Shown: positions 9,334-19,577 of the stretch, piece after piece | Layout: each line of letters begins with the position of its first letter | How positions within the stretch are numbered: position 1 is the stretch's first letter | Source: Methylobacter sp. | GTDB lineage: Bacteria; Pseudomonadota; Gammaproteobacteria; Methylococcales; Methylomonadaceae | Assembly: GCA_026399025.1 (NCBI GenBank) | Contig: JAPLRU010000112.1 | Coordinates: 1-47,690 of the forward strand | Direction: 5' to 3' | Length of the DNA stretch: 47,690 nt | Notes under the pieces: model-generated | What the model saw: only the letters and a program-made list of their open reading frames with translations | Database searches by the model: none | Told to the model about the DNA's origin: nothing | Made by a program: the position numbers and the translations under genes

Positions 9334-11418
9334 CTACTTTAAAAAATTTTTTAATAAATTGCCCACGCCGGGACCTAATTTTTTGTCGAGTTTGTTAATG
9401 AGTTTTTCGATTTTGGCTTTGTTTTTATCGGTCAATAATGACGCTACGTCAATCGAATAAGACGGCTGACTGAATGTTCCGGCAATATTGATGACGGCGG
9501 CGGCTTTAACCCGATCTGTCTCCGTGGTCGCAGCTTCGGTATTGAGCAATTTGGCATCGACTTTATAGTCGAGCGCTTCGGAGTTTAGATTGAGGCTGCC
9601 CTTGCCGTCGACATGCAATTTTGAAGACTGGGCGACAAGATCGTTATTCTGAATCAGGCCGTTAGTGACTGTCGCGGTACCGCTGATGTCCGAAAACAGC
9701 GTTTGCTCATTTTTAGCATCCGCAGGCAACGCGGAGTCTTTAATCAGCGCTTTGCCTTCATCGATTATTTTTTGCAGATTAAAACCCTTAAGCACACTGT
9801 CCTTGAACAAAAAACTGAATTGGCCGTTGAGCGAAGCTTTCAACTCATCGGTTTTACGCCCTTGTCCTTGCAGTTGGGCGGATGCGTTAACAAGACCGCT
9901 GATTCGAGCCTCACCTTGATAATCTTTCAACAAGGGTTCGAGCTGCACATGGCTTATTTTTTCGTCTACAGACAGCGCCGGTTTGTCGCCCTGCGCATTC
10001 ATGCTCAGCTTGCCCGAATAGCTGCCTTGATAAAACCGCTGAATCGACTGTTGCGTGGCGACTGCGCCGTTTTTAGCGCTCAAATTGATATGAATATCCT
10101 GCATCGCCAAACCATTGACTTTAAGCTTGCCCAGCGCCACCGCGCCTTCGATATTGAGTTTTCTCAAGGTCTCAAGCGGCACGGCGGAAGCGCCGACAGC
10201 CAGTAAAACGGCCGGACTGGCTAAAGGCTTGGAAGATTTATCGACAGGCGGCAAATAACGATCCGCATCAAGCGCATCGATATCCGCGTTGAAGCTGACA
10301 GCCGGTTGGGAATAGCCCTTAATGCCGATAGCGCCGTTGATTTGAGTATCGTCCAGGGTCATCCGCAGGTTTTGCAAATCGACCGAATCGGCTGTGGCTG
10401 CAAAATCAAAAGTAGCGGATAAATTACTCAGCGCATTGGCGTCCCGCATGACCGGCAAGGCGACGGCAAGTTGCCGCATCGCTTTGGCGGGACTAAACGG
10501 CGCAACGGTGACGAGCCCTTGAAATGAAGGTTTATCTTTAATGGCGTTGCCGGTTATTTCGGCGGAGATCGTTACATCGCCCGATGTGAGCTGTAAGCCG
10601 GAAATTTTGGCCGTTTGCGGGTTCATATCGATAGCGATATCGGCGATAGTTAATGCCGCAGTCAGCGATTTACCCGGAACGGTTTCGCCTGAACCGGTGA
10701 TTTGCAAATCGCTATGGCGAAACGCAAAGGTATCGAGTCGTTCATTAACGCTTAATTCGGTGTTCAGTTTAACGGACTGGGTCGTTTTGGCATTCAACAC
10801 AAGCAAAGACGCGGCGATAGCCACCGGCTGGTCAAAAACAAACTTATCGGTGTTCAGGTTAAAGTCTTTTATTTCGATTTGTTGTCCGGTTTTTTGGTCG
10901 TCCCAGTTAATTTGGGCATTTTCAATAGCCATGCCGCCGATGCTAAAAGCTGTGGCTGTGGCGACAGGCGCCGGTTGTTGATCTTGTGTGCCGGGGACTA
11001 GCGGTATGGGTTCGGAATCGCTTAGATCGGCCCAATTAGCGATGCCCTGTTTGTCTTTAGCAAGATTTAGCTCCAGGCCTTTTAACACAATACGGCTGAC
11101 TTCTATTTTTTTTGACAGCAGCGGTAGCAAGCGCAGGTTGATCTCGCCTCCTTCCAGGCTGGCAAAGGGCTTATCTTGAAAACCGGGTGCGTTACTCAGT
11201 GTCATTTTTCCCGTCGAAACGCCGAGCCAAGGCAACAGCGAAAATTTTAATTCGCCGTCCACCGTCAATTCCCGGCCGGTCTTGTCCTTAACCAGGGCGG
11301 CAATCTCGGGCTTAAAGTCGTTAGGGTCGATAACCAACGGCAGCATAATCACGGCGACTATCGGCACAAACACCAATGCGGCTATCAGCGATAAAATAAT
11401 TTTAAACGGCTTTTTCAC
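9334..11418 (-). CDS. AsmA family protein
   Basis: AsmA-like proteins are inner-membrane-anchored periplasmic bridge proteins thought to move phospholipids towards the outer membrane. One N-terminal transmembrane helix ([19 protein letters not shown]) is followed by the AsmA start block [20 protein letters not shown] and [13 protein letters not shown], then a long beta-rich repeat region. The C-terminal AsmA domain includes GSFNLQ-like and [16 protein letters not shown] segments. I chose GTG at 11418, with AAGGAGA ahead of it and the family start (V)KKPFKI; the longer frame adds 27 unlikely residues. Expected length 694 residues. Confidence 0.9.
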   Translation of the reverse strand: MKKPFKIILSLIAALVFVPIVAVIMLPLVIDPNDFKPEIAALVKDKTGRELTVDGELKFSLLPWLGVSTGKMTLSNAPGFQDKPFASLEGGEINLRLLPLLSKKIEVSRIVLKGLELNLAKDKQGIANWADLSDSEPIPLVPGTQDQQPAPVATATAFSIGGMAIENAQINWDDQKTGQQIEIKDFNLNTDKFVFDQPVAIAASLLVLNAKTTQSVKLNTELSVNERLDTFAFRHSDLQITGSGETVPGKSLTAALTIADIAIDMNPQTAKISGLQLTSGDVTISAEITGNAIKDKPSFQGLVTVAPFSPAKAMRQLAVALPVMRDANALSNLSATFDFAATADSVDLQNLRMTLDDTQINGAIGIKGYSQPAVSFNADIDALDADRYLPPVDKSSKPLASPAVLLAVGASAVPLETLRKLNIEGAVALGKLKVNGLAMQDIHINLSAKNGAVATQQSIQRFYQGSYSGKLSMNAQGDKPALSVDEKISHVQLEPLLKDYQGEARISGLVNASAQLQGQGRKTDELKASLNGQFSFLFKDSVLKGFNLQKIIDEGKALIKDSALPADAKNEQTLFSDISGTATVTNGLIQNNDLVAQSSKLHVDGKGSLNLNSEALDYKVDAKLLNTEAATTETDRVKAAAVINIAGTFSQPSYSIDVASLLTDKNKAKIEKLINKLDKKLGPGVGNLLKNFLK

Positions 11419-11495
11419 CCTGTTCTCCTTGCGTAAATATAAGTATGTCGGTAGGGAGCGACTGGGACCGGTCGCAATTTTTTCGAGGCTGTAAA

Positions 11496-13205
11496 TCACA
11501 AACGATACAGCGGCTCCAATTTATCATCGTCCGCAGCCGTTATTTTTTTTCGGGCTTTATTTTCAACAAAGGCTTGAAACAGTTTTTTACCGTTCCACGG
11601 CTCCGCGGCCTTGCCATACAAAACCTGATTTAAATGCAAAATTTCATCCCTTAACCGGGCATCGCTTTGTTCGGCAATAGCGCCGAGACTTGCGGCATAG
11701 CCATCCTCTTTCTTGGCGCTAGACTTTTGTTGCGCCCATGCCAGCAGCGCATCCTTGGCGGCTATAGCATTATTATCGGCACAGGCTTTTTTCAGGTTTT
11801 TCACGCAGTCTGCCAAGCGTATTGCCCGGTCATCTTTTTCTATAACCGGTTTTTTAGCCGGACCTTTAGTCAAGAAATAAACCAGTGTCATCAGCCAAGC
11901 CGACGCCAAAAATGCTGAAATCCATAGCCAGATAGTTTGTTGTGGCGCTTGGGCAGTCGGCACGGTTTCAATTTTCCGCGCTTCAACCGTTGTCGGCGCT
12001 ATCGGAGTAACGGGCGCCGCCGGAGCGGACTGGCTTCCCGCCGCTGCAATCGCGGTGATCGTAGTTTCCGGGATTTTGGCAATTTCCATTTTTTGGCTTT
12101 GCGTATTAAACCAGGGAATTTCTATCGCCGGTAATGTGTAACGGCCCGCTTTCGAGGGAATCACGGCTATTTTTTCTTCCCTGAAAGCGATCAGGCCTTC
12201 CGGTTTTTTTTGTTCCTGTAATACCGGCTGATCGGGATAGGTTTTCAACTGCTCATCTATTTTTCCGCCGTTTAACTCGGGTAGCTGGCCGACGGTGGCG
12301 CCGTTTGCCAACACCGTTAAGGTTCGGGTTAAAGGCTCGCCGACTTTCATTTGCCGGCTATCGCCGGACCATTCTTCCTTTAATACCAGTTGTTCCGCAG
12401 ACAGCCAATGCTTTCCGGTAAACGCGGCCGGAGCCGGTTTGACGTCCAGCGTTACCGGCTTGGACAGGACTTTTCTGGTCTTGGTTATTTGAGAGTTAAA
12501 AAAGCCGTTAAAATTCGGCCGGTTATTAGAAACCACCTCGGCCGTTAACAGCAAAGGCTTAATGGTTAAGGAGCCGCTTTTTTGCGGAAAAATCGCATAC
12601 TTGCGTTCGGTCACCAAGTAATTCACGCCGCTAACCTGGGTATTGTAATTACTGTCGTCGCCCAGTTTTTCAATCACCGCATCGCTCAGTTCCGGCTCAT
12701 TCAAACCCGCCTGAGCAATATCGACCCTTCGATATAATCGCACCGTGTAAATAACTTGGGATTGCACATAAGGACTTTGCGGCGCTGCATCTACCTCCAA
12801 AAACAATTCATCGTTGGTATCGACGGCCTTGTTGGCCGTTCCCTGCGTCACCAAAATGCTTGCCGCTTGGCTGGCGTCGTCACCGAACTGAATCGTCGGC
12901 ACAACCAGGCTGCCGGGATGCTTGGCCATCACGCTAAGCGTCCATTGAATGGTCTTGCTGGCTTGGCCGTTGATCCATGACGAATTGCTGCTCTGACTTT
13001 GGCCGAGTATTTCGAAATCCTGTTCCAAAGGAGCAAAATCCGGGTCGTTATCCGGCGTGTCGTCAGCGCTGAAAATAATCTGGAACGATTCATCGACGCT
13101 GACCGGATTGCGATCAAACGACACGCTGATTTGTGCTGCCGATGCAGTGGCAGGCGCCAAAACCAGCAGTAACACTAGAAAAAATAATTTTTTTATCATG
13201 TTCAT
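11496..13205 (-). CDS. batD: BatD family protein (oxygen-tolerance type)
   Basis: BatD-like proteins are periplasmic, beta-sandwich-rich and C-terminally membrane-anchored; they usually accompany MoxR/BatA/BatB. This one has a signal peptide (KKLFFLVLLLVLAPATASA, cleavage after ASA), a Bat start domain with SFDRNPVSVDESFQI, GSLVVPTI-type repeats, a Pro/Ala linker and a late transmembrane helix (WLWISAFLASAWLMTLVYF), then a basic cytoplasmic tail. No moxR, batA or batB is adjacent, at least on the upstream side, where a sugar kinase lies. The start (13205, or 13199) is uncertain because no ribosome-binding site is clear. Confidence 0.82.
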   Translation of the reverse strand: MNMIKKLFFLVLLLVLAPATASAAQISVSFDRNPVSVDESFQIIFSADDTPDNDPDFAPLEQDFEILGQSQSSNSSWINGQASKTIQWTLSVMAKHPGSLVVPTIQFGDDASQAASILVTQGTANKAVDTNDELFLEVDAAPQSPYVQSQVIYTVRLYRRVDIAQAGLNEPELSDAVIEKLGDDSNYNTQVSGVNYLVTERKYAIFPQKSGSLTIKPLLLTAEVVSNNRPNFNGFFNSQITKTRKVLSKPVTLDVKPAPAAFTGKHWLSAEQLVLKEEWSGDSRQMKVGEPLTRTLTVLANGATVGQLPELNGGKIDEQLKTYPDQPVLQEQKKPEGLIAFREEKIAVIPSKAGRYTLPAIEIPWFNTQSQKMEIAKIPETTITAIAAAGSQSAPAAPVTPIAPTTVEARKIETVPTAQAPQQTIWLWISAFLASAWLMTLVYFLTKGPAKKPVIEKDDRAIRLADCVKNLKKACADNNAIAAKDALLAWAQQKSSAKKEDGYAASLGAIAEQSDARLRDEILHLNQVLYGKAAEPWNGKKLFQAFVENKARKKITAADDDKLEPLYRL

Positions 13206-13221
13206 AATTTCAGTAGATAGA

Positions 13222-14109
13222 TTAATCAAGATACCAAGCGTCGACAAATGGCCGATAAAAACTCAAATCCTGAACCGTAGCGCCTCTTTGAGTGACGACA
13301 GCGGATGCGAACGACTGGGCTCGTTCCATCGCTTGCCGCAACGGCCAGCCCTGCTGCATGCCCAGCAATAGAACCGCCGAGAACGCGTCACCGGCCCCGA
13401 CGGTATCGACGACCGTTAAATCGTCGACCGGTTCGACTTCAATAAATTCACCGCTGCGATCGATTGCCAGAGCCCCTTGGCTGCCGCAAGTCACCACCAA
13501 AACCTCCAACTCATGCTGCGCCAAAAACACCCGCATAGTCTCTTTCAGCCCGTTTTGCCGCGGTGCCAACTGGATTAACTCGTCATCATTCAACTTAGCC
13601 CAATGCGCTTTGCCGACCCAGTGATTGACGGTCTCTTTATGCCACCACGGCGCTCTTAAATTGACATCGATAAAGATTTTGCCTTGATGATGGGCGCTTA
13701 ACTCATTCAACGCTTGTGCCGAGATACGCTGACGCAAGGCCAAGGTTCCATGATAAATAACGCTATAGTGCCGGTCGGCGCTCATTTGCTGCGCACTGAT
13801 AAAATCGTAAGCCTGGTCGGCCAGAATTTCATAGCCGGGTTCGCCATCGTTAAACGTGACTTGCACGGTTCCGGTAGGATAGTCGGGATCGCACGCAAGA
13901 TTTTCAACCGCCATGCCCCAAGCCAGCATCGCCTGCCTGATTTTATCGCCTGTCGCATCGTGGCCGACTCGACTGATAAAACACGGATGCTGATTAAAAG
14001 CCTGAAGATGCCACGCGACATTAAAAGGCGCGCCGCCTAATATTTGCTGGGCGTCCGGAAATCGATCGACCAGCGCTTCACCGAAAATAGCGAAAGGATT
14101 GTCAGCCAT
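13222..14109 (-). CDS. PfkB-family carbohydrate kinase (fructokinase-like)
   Basis: ATP-dependent sugar kinase of the ribokinase fold. The N-terminal signature region is GGAPFNVAWHLQAF and the C-terminal one DTVGAGDAFSAVLL, where the Asp of GAGD is the catalytic base. GGAPFNVA and FGEALVDRFPD resemble fructokinases, so fructose is a reasonable guess for the substrate. The ATG at 14109 has CAGGTG upstream and gives a normal 295-residue kinase; the longer frame upstream has no family similarity. The gene ends 16 bases before batD and may be co-transcribed with it. Substrate not provable from sequence. Confidence 0.88.
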   Translation of the reverse strand: MADNPFAIFGEALVDRFPDAQQILGGAPFNVAWHLQAFNQHPCFISRVGHDATGDKIRQAMLAWGMAVENLACDPDYPTGTVQVTFNDGEPGYEILADQAYDFISAQQMSADRHYSVIYHGTLALRQRISAQALNELSAHHQGKIFIDVNLRAPWWHKETVNHWVGKAHWAKLNDDELIQLAPRQNGLKETMRVFLAQHELEVLVVTCGSQGALAIDRSGEFIEVEPVDDLTVVDTVGAGDAFSAVLLLGMQQGWPLRQAMERAQSFASAVVTQRGATVQDLSFYRPFVDAWYLD

Positions 14110-14387
14110 GTTATGACACCTGCGTAATTTCATTGCCTTGTTATTAGCGTCTCTTGGCGACGTGGGCCTTGAAAAGCCGAAAGAATTCAAGCACAGTACG
14201 TCACGAGAAAGTTTTGACCGGGCCGGAAAAAAGAGCCCATTATAGCCTGTATCGATGATTGGAAGCTTAGCCCTGCCAATTAGGCGTTTGATAAAAATCG
14301 TCACCCTAAAAAGCACGCATGAAACTTTTTCGCTAGCTGACCATCGAATTGGGTAAAATATAAAGAATTTTTGGATTAGTTATTTAC

Positions 14388-14990
14388 GTGAAACCACAAT
14401 TAGAAAATCTGGTACAGACGCCGATCCCAACCAAACACGGCGATTTTATCCTGCATTACTACAGCAATACGATTGACGACAAGGAGCATGTCGCCTTGGT
14501 TAAAGGCGAGGTTGCAGGCAAAGAAAAAGTACCGGTGCGCATTCATTCCGAGTGTTTTACCGGCGATGTTTTAGGCTCAAGGCGTTGCGATTGCGGCGAA
14601 CAGCTGGATATGGCTTTGCAAATGATCGATAAAGCCGGTTTCGGCGTGTTGATTTATCTGCGTCAGGAAGGCCGCGGTATCGGTCTGTTGAAAAAACTTC
14701 AGGCTTATAATTTGCAGGATCAGGGCATGGATACGGTCGACGCCAATATTCACTTAGGTCATCTGGCCGACGAAAGAGAATACAGTATTGCCGCTTTGAT
14801 GCTGGAAAACCTGAACATCAAGTCCATCGAGTTAATTACCAATAATCCCAATAAAATAGAAGAGCTGAAAAAACTCGGCATTCAGGTAACCGGCCGCATC
14901 CCGGTTGAGGCCGTCGCGCACGATGACAATGTCGGTTATTTAAAAACCAAAGCGAAAAAAATGGCGCATATGCTGTTCGAATCAAAATAG
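14388..14990 (+). CDS. ribA: GTP cyclohydrolase II
   Basis: First committed enzyme of riboflavin synthesis: opens the GTP ring, releasing formate and pyrophosphate. The zinc ligands appear as C-x10-C-x-C (SECFTGDVLGSRRCDCG), and the catalytic loop is RQEGRGIGL. The 200-residue length is that of stand-alone RibA, without a fused DHBP synthase domain. It starts with GTG. An A/T-rich stretch with TATAAAG about 20 bases upstream is a possible -10 element. Confidence 0.96.
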   Translation: MKPQLENLVQTPIPTKHGDFILHYYSNTIDDKEHVALVKGEVAGKEKVPVRIHSECFTGDVLGSRRCDCGEQLDMALQMIDKAGFGVLIYLRQEGRGIGLLKKLQAYNLQDQGMDTVDANIHLGHLADEREYSIAALMLENLNIKSIELITNNPNKIEELKKLGIQVTGRIPVEAVAHDDNVGYLKTKAKKMAHMLFESK

Positions 14991-15117
14991 CGCCGATTTT
15001 TTGTACTGACTCAATCTTTTAAAAGGGAAGTACGGATTCGACTGATAATTACCGGTAAAGAAATCCGATTCAATCCGTCGTACCGCGTTGTCTTGCAAAA
15101 CAGCCAGGCATTTTCAC

Positions 15118-15594
15118 CTAAGCCTTATATTTGTCCATCGCTTCCAGTTGTGCGACCGCTTCTTTTATTTTTGCTTCGATTTCGGCATTCAGTTCACTGC
15201 CGGTATAAATTTTTTCCAGCAAACCTTCCGTAACCAAAGCTTCTTTTATCCAACGCTTGGTGAATCGGTAATTGTTATAAGTGGTGGCGACTTCGCCTGT
15301 TTTGGGATCTTTTAAGCCGCCACTTTTGGCGACGACGGGGGCTTTTTTAGCCGCTTTCGCTTTGGTTGGCGCCGGTTTAACCGCCGCCGTTTTAGCCTGA
15401 GCGGGCTTAATCGCGACCGGTTTTTGTTCCGCCACGGCAATTTGAGGCTTTGCTTGTTCCGCAACGACTGCTTGTGCTTCGGGTTTTGCTATCGGCGCGG
15501 CTTTAGGCATAACAGTTGTTTTCTGGTCTTCTATCAGCGCATAAATAACGTAGGCAACAAAAATAGTGGTTAATATGAACAATACTTCAGCCAT
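15118..15594 (-). CDS. Membrane-anchored protein with Ala/Lys/Pro linker, function unknown
   Basis: The 158-residue protein has three parts. First is one N-terminal transmembrane helix (VLFILTTIFVAYVIYALI). Next is a low-complexity linker of Ala, Lys, Pro and Val (about residues 27-90) that recalls TonB-like or histone-like spacers. The last part is a compact, charged, probably helical domain of about 65 residues (KDPKTGEVATTYNNYRFTKR, then EALVTEGLLEKIY and AKIKEAVAQLEAMDKY). I do not recognise the domain. It lies downstream of the ubi operon but 174 bases away, with an inverted repeat in between, so it is likely transcribed alone. Confidence 0.75.
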   Translation of the reverse strand: MAEVLFILTTIFVAYVIYALIEDQKTTVMPKAAPIAKPEAQAVVAEQAKPQIAVAEQKPVAIKPAQAKTAAVKPAPTKAKAAKKAPVVAKSGGLKDPKTGEVATTYNNYRFTKRWIKEALVTEGLLEKIYTGSELNAEIEAKIKEAVAQLEAMDKYKA

Positions 15595-15656
15595 GATGAC
15601 TTCCTACCTCTTTAAAAGTTAATTTTTACTGTTTTGATATTAAGCACAGCCACTCA

Positions 15657-15679
15657 ACCGGCGAAACCGTTTCGCCGGT
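15657..15679. repeat. Perfect palindrome between ubiI and the membrane-anchored gene
   Basis: 11-bp arms ACCGGCGAAAC / GTTTCGCCGGT around one central base. No T-run follows on the minus strand, so it is not a clear intrinsic terminator. It could be an RNA processing hairpin or a protein-binding site ahead of the gene at 15118-15594. Confidence 0.55.
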
Positions 15680-15768
15680 GCGGGAATATACCAGAAGCGG
15701 ACAGACAGGGAAAACGCTAATTCGAAAAAAACCAGATATGACCGATACTTAGCGCTAAAACCCGGCGC

Positions 15769-16989
15769 TTACCAGCATATCCGCTTGTTTGCCAGTTTAG
15801 GCAAATCGTCGCGCAAGCCCATCGCATAATGATTGAAGTAAGCCTTGACCGGAGCCAAGTTGTTAATCAGGTTCATGCCCGCCGAGCGCAAGCCTACCAA
15901 GGGTTCCGCAGTCATACTGTAGGTTTTGTTAAGTACATCCATGCTCGACATCATCATTAAATTATCGCCTTTACGCCAGCGCTCGTAACGGCGCAGGAAG
16001 CGTGAGCTGGATAAGGGTCTTTTTTCCTGTTTGGTTTGGATCACCAGTTCCGCAATTGCCGCCGCATCCAACAACCCGGCATTGACGCCTTGCCCGGCCA
16101 GAGGATGCATCGCATGAGCGGCATCGCCGCACAGCGCGAAACGCTGATCGATATAACGATTGGCATATTGAAAACGCAAAGGAAAGGCGGCGCGCGGGCC
16201 GACCTCCAGCATTTTACCCAAAATGCCGCCTGAAGCGTGTTCCAGAGCTTGCAAGAAATCTTGATCGTCCAGCGCCAGATGGTGTTTTGCCGTTTCCGAA
16301 CTCAGCGTCCACACAATCGAACACTGCCCGTTATTCAGCGGCAAAAAAGCCAACGGCCCTTCTTCCAGAAAACGTTGCCAGGCGGTGAACTGATGACTCT
16401 TTTCCGTGCTTACCGTCGCAACCAAACCATCCTGACGGTACTCCCAGCCGGTCACCTCAATGCCCGCCATTTGTCTTAAAGCGGAATCGCGCCCGTCGGC
16501 GGCGATAACCAAATCGGCCTCAAGAATTCGGCCGTCTTCCAGCCGCAACTGCCGATTGTTGTCGTTAAGCTGCATATCGACCACTTTGGCCGGAGTAATG
16601 CACTTGGCCGTGGGCAGAGTATCCAGCACATCCCAAAGAGCGGCAACGGTGACTTTGTTTTCGACCAAATGGCCCAGCTCGGAAAAAGCGGTGTCGGCGC
16701 AATCAAAATGCAATTCCCCATCGGCACGGGCATCCCAAACCCGCATGTCCCGATAAGCGCAAACGCCGCGCTGCGCCATGCCCGGCCAAGCGCCCAACAT
16801 TTCCAATATATTCTGCGAGGCTTTGGTTAGCGCGGAGACGCGAATATCGATAGGTTCCGGCGGCCAATGCCGTTCCGGGTTAAACCGTTCCAGCAACGCA
16901 ACGTTAACGCCGCCCAGCGCCAGCGCGCAAGCCGTCGCCGCACCGACCATGCCGCCGCCGACCACGATAACTTCATAATGTTCAGTCAT
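15769..16989 (-). CDS. ubiI: Ubiquinone-biosynthesis FAD monooxygenase (UbiI/UbiF type)
   Basis: Flavoprotein hydroxylase acting on the ubiquinone ring. The N-terminal FAD fold is VIVVGGGMVGAATACALA, the middle motif is LVIAADGRDSALRQ, and the late FAD motif is ALCGDAAHAMHPLAGQGVNAG, which is the UbiH/F/I signature. ATG at 16989 has AGGAGA seven bases upstream; the longer frame would overlap ubiH. It follows ubiH by 4 bases. The place after pepP-ubiH matches E. coli ubiI (visC), which hydroxylates C5; a role like UbiF at C6 cannot be excluded by sequence. Confidence 0.85.
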   Translation of the reverse strand: MTEHYEVIVVGGGMVGAATACALALGGVNVALLERFNPERHWPPEPIDIRVSALTKASQNILEMLGAWPGMAQRGVCAYRDMRVWDARADGELHFDCADTAFSELGHLVENKVTVAALWDVLDTLPTAKCITPAKVVDMQLNDNNRQLRLEDGRILEADLVIAADGRDSALRQMAGIEVTGWEYRQDGLVATVSTEKSHQFTAWQRFLEEGPLAFLPLNNGQCSIVWTLSSETAKHHLALDDQDFLQALEHASGGILGKMLEVGPRAAFPLRFQYANRYIDQRFALCGDAAHAMHPLAGQGVNAGLLDAAAIAELVIQTKQEKRPLSSSRFLRRYERWRKGDNLMMMSSMDVLNKTYSMTAEPLVGLRSAGMNLINNLAPVKAYFNHYAMGLRDDLPKLANKRICW

Positions 16990-16993
16990 TGCC

Positions 16994-18205
16994 TTATCTC
17001 CTGTTGCCCAGTCTGGGCAAGCGTCCGGCCAAGCCCATGGCATGACGCGTCAACAGTGTTTTTGCCGCAGGAATGTGATCCAGTAAGGTCAGGCCGATAT
17101 TTCTGGCGGCGGCCACCGGCAGCCAGTCATTCGAGAAAATCCGCACCACGCTATTGGTAAAGCCGATAGTGCGGTCATGATCTTTTTGCCGGACTTTTGC
17201 ATAAGCGCTTAAAAAATCGGCGTCGCCAATATCCCGATCGGCCTGATGCTGTTTGATGATCATTTCAGCCAACTGCACAACATCGCGCAGGCCTAAATTA
17301 AAGCCTTGTCCCGCCACCGGATGCAACTGATGTACCGCATTGCCGATAGCCACGGTTCGATGTGCAATCATTTTTTCGGCGCGTATTAAGGATAACGGGA
17401 ATGCCCGCCGTGGTGCGACCAAGCTAAGCGCTCCGAGCCTGTAACCGAAACAGTGCTGGAGTTCGGCCAAAAAATCGGCCTCGCTACCGAACATCAACGC
17501 CTCGGCGTCTTCGCTGCCGCGGGTCCAGACTATCGCGCACTGATCGTCATCGACCGGCAGCAAGGCCAGCGGCCCTGAAGCGGTAAAGCGTTCGAATGCA
17601 ACATTTTTATGTAGCAACGATGATTTTACCGTAGTGACCAGCGCGGTCTGCCCGTAGTCGCTAATGTGTTGAGGTATTTCCAGCAGGTTACGAACCGAGG
17701 AATGGCCGCCGTCCGCGCCGACCAGCAACTTAGCGGATACGCTTAAGGCTTCATCGCCGCGTTTTAAGCTGACATTGACCGCGTCGTTACCCGCCATCAA
17801 CCCGGTCAAGCGGGCCGGGCAGAGCTGTTCTATAGCGGCCGCATCCACCAATTGGGCGACATGCGTTTCAATATCCCTGGCGGTGATGACATAACCCAGT
17901 GCGTCCACATTTTCTTTTTGCGCCGAAAGCCGGACTTTGCCGAAGTGGCCTTGATCGGAAATATGGATGTCTTTGATCGCAGTAGCGAGTTGACTGACGC
18001 CCTGCCAAATATTCAAAGCCTCCAGCATTTTTACGGTACCGGCGGCCAAGGCCAAGGCCCTGTCACCGGCAGGTGAGTCATACTGCCGCTCGCGGGTATT
18101 CGCTTCAATGATCGCGATGTTCAGTCCGCTGTCTTTTAACGCCAGCGCCAGACAGTTACCCGCCAAACCGCCGCCGACAATCAATAGGTCATAATCATGT
18201 TGCAT
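16994..18205 (-). CDS. ubiH: 2-octaprenyl-6-methoxyphenol hydroxylase UbiH
   Basis: FAD monooxygenase that hydroxylates C1 in aerobic ubiquinone synthesis. FAD motifs are LLIVGGGLAGNCLALAL, LVGADGGHSSVRN and VAIGNAVHQLHPVAGQGFNLG; the last has Asn in place of the usual Asp of GDAAH, as in UbiH proteins (GNAAQ/H). 403 residues. Its ATG shares one base with the pepP stop. A paralogue of the neighbouring ubiI, the pair arising by old duplication. Confidence 0.93.
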   Translation of the reverse strand: MQHDYDLLIVGGGLAGNCLALALKDSGLNIAIIEANTRERQYDSPAGDRALALAAGTVKMLEALNIWQGVSQLATAIKDIHISDQGHFGKVRLSAQKENVDALGYVITARDIETHVAQLVDAAAIEQLCPARLTGLMAGNDAVNVSLKRGDEALSVSAKLLVGADGGHSSVRNLLEIPQHISDYGQTALVTTVKSSLLHKNVAFERFTASGPLALLPVDDDQCAIVWTRGSEDAEALMFGSEADFLAELQHCFGYRLGALSLVAPRRAFPLSLIRAEKMIAHRTVAIGNAVHQLHPVAGQGFNLGLRDVVQLAEMIIKQHQADRDIGDADFLSAYAKVRQKDHDRTIGFTNSVVRIFSNDWLPVAAARNIGLTLLDHIPAAKTLLTRHAMGLAGRLPRLGNRR

Positions 18206-19515
18206 CAGGCCGCCTGCATTAAGCTTTCAATGTCTTCAATGGTTTTGGGCACGCCGCCGGTCAAAATTTCGTGGCCCTCGGCAGTAACCAGTACATCGTC
18301 TTCAATACGGATGCCGATGCCGCGCCATTGTTCGTCAACGCTCGGGCAATCCGCCGGAATGTACAAACCCGGTTCGATGGTCAGCACCATGCCGGGTTCC
18401 AGCAGCCGCCATTCCTTATCCAGCTTATAGTCGCCGACATCATGCACATCCATGCCTAACCAGTGGCCGATTCGGTGCATGTAAAACTGTTTATATTTTT
18501 CATCCTTAATCAACTTGGCTACCCGGCCTTTCAGCAATCCCAACGAAACCAAGCCTTTAGTCAGCACTTCAACCGACGCATCATGCGCCCGATTCCACGG
18601 CAAGCCCGGTTTGATCTGTTCGATGGCTGCCGCCTGCGCGTCCAGAACCAATTGATAAAGCTGTTTTTGCGGCTCGCTAAAACGCCCGGAAATCGGAAAA
18701 GTCCGGGTAATATCGGCGGCGTAATGGTCGCATTCCGCACCGGCATCAATCAGCAGCAAATCGCCGCTTTTTAATTTATCCGCATTTTCAACGTAATGCA
18801 GTACGCAGGCGTTCTTGCCGCCGGCCACAATCGACGGATAAGCCACTGCCCGCAAGCCGTGCTGGATAAAGTTATAGATGATTTCCGCTTCTATCTGATA
18901 TTCATACAGGCCGGGCTTGCATTTTTGCATGGCCTTCACATGCGCATTGGCGGACACCTCAGCGGCGCGGCGCATCAATTTGAGTTCTTCCTGACTTTTG
19001 AACAAACGCATTTCATGCAGAATATGTTCCAGCGAAACCAGCTCGCCGGGCGCGGTAACGCCGCTACGGGATTGACTGCGGATATGGTTGATCCAGATCA
19101 ATAAATTGTGGTCGAGGTCGGAATCCCGGCCTATCGGATAGAAAACCTTACCTTTGTCTTCCAGCATGCCCGGCAAAATGTCATCCAGATCGTCGATCGG
19201 AAACGAATCGTCGGCTTTAAAATGCTGGGTAGCGCCTTCAAGACCTGCATGTGCGCCTTCCCATAAAGCCTTTTTTTCATCGAACTCGCGGCAAAATAAA
19301 ATATATTCGCCTTGTTTGCGACCGGGGATAAAGACGGCTAGGGAATCCGGTTCATTAAAACCGGTCAAATAATAAAAATCGCTGTCCTGCCGGAACGGAT
19401 AATCGACATCCCGGTTGCGAGTACGCGTTGCGGCGCTGCCTATAATCGCAATATTGCCGACACCGATGCGCTGCATTAATTGTTTGCGGCGCTTTTTAAA
19501 TTCACTTTGTTTCAT
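18205..19515 (-). CDS. pepP: Xaa-Pro aminopeptidase P (PepP)
   Basis: Manganese metalloenzyme that removes an N-terminal residue preceding proline. The N-terminal creatinase-like domain (FKKRRKQLMQRIG to about residue 170) is followed by the pita-bread catalytic domain. Metal ligands are visible in LLIDAGAECDHYAADITRTF (two Asp), HRIGHWLGMDVHD (His), MVLTIEPGLYI (Glu) and GIGIRIEDDVLV (Glu). 436 residues, close to E. coli PepP. Ubiquinone genes follow directly in the same operon, as in many gammaproteobacteria. Confidence 0.96.
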   Translation of the reverse strand: MKQSEFKKRRKQLMQRIGVGNIAIIGSAATRTRNRDVDYPFRQDSDFYYLTGFNEPDSLAVFIPGRKQGEYILFCREFDEKKALWEGAHAGLEGATQHFKADDSFPIDDLDDILPGMLEDKGKVFYPIGRDSDLDHNLLIWINHIRSQSRSGVTAPGELVSLEHILHEMRLFKSQEELKLMRRAAEVSANAHVKAMQKCKPGLYEYQIEAEIIYNFIQHGLRAVAYPSIVAGGKNACVLHYVENADKLKSGDLLLIDAGAECDHYAADITRTFPISGRFSEPQKQLYQLVLDAQAAAIEQIKPGLPWNRAHDASVEVLTKGLVSLGLLKGRVAKLIKDEKYKQFYMHRIGHWLGMDVHDVGDYKLDKEWRLLEPGMVLTIEPGLYIPADCPSVDEQWRGIGIRIEDDVLVTAEGHEILTGGVPKTIEDIESLMQAA

Positions 19516-19577
19516 AATTAAAATTCAAGAAAAAGCTAAGGGCTAAAGGTTTAAGAAGTTTTTTCGCCTTTCGTCTT

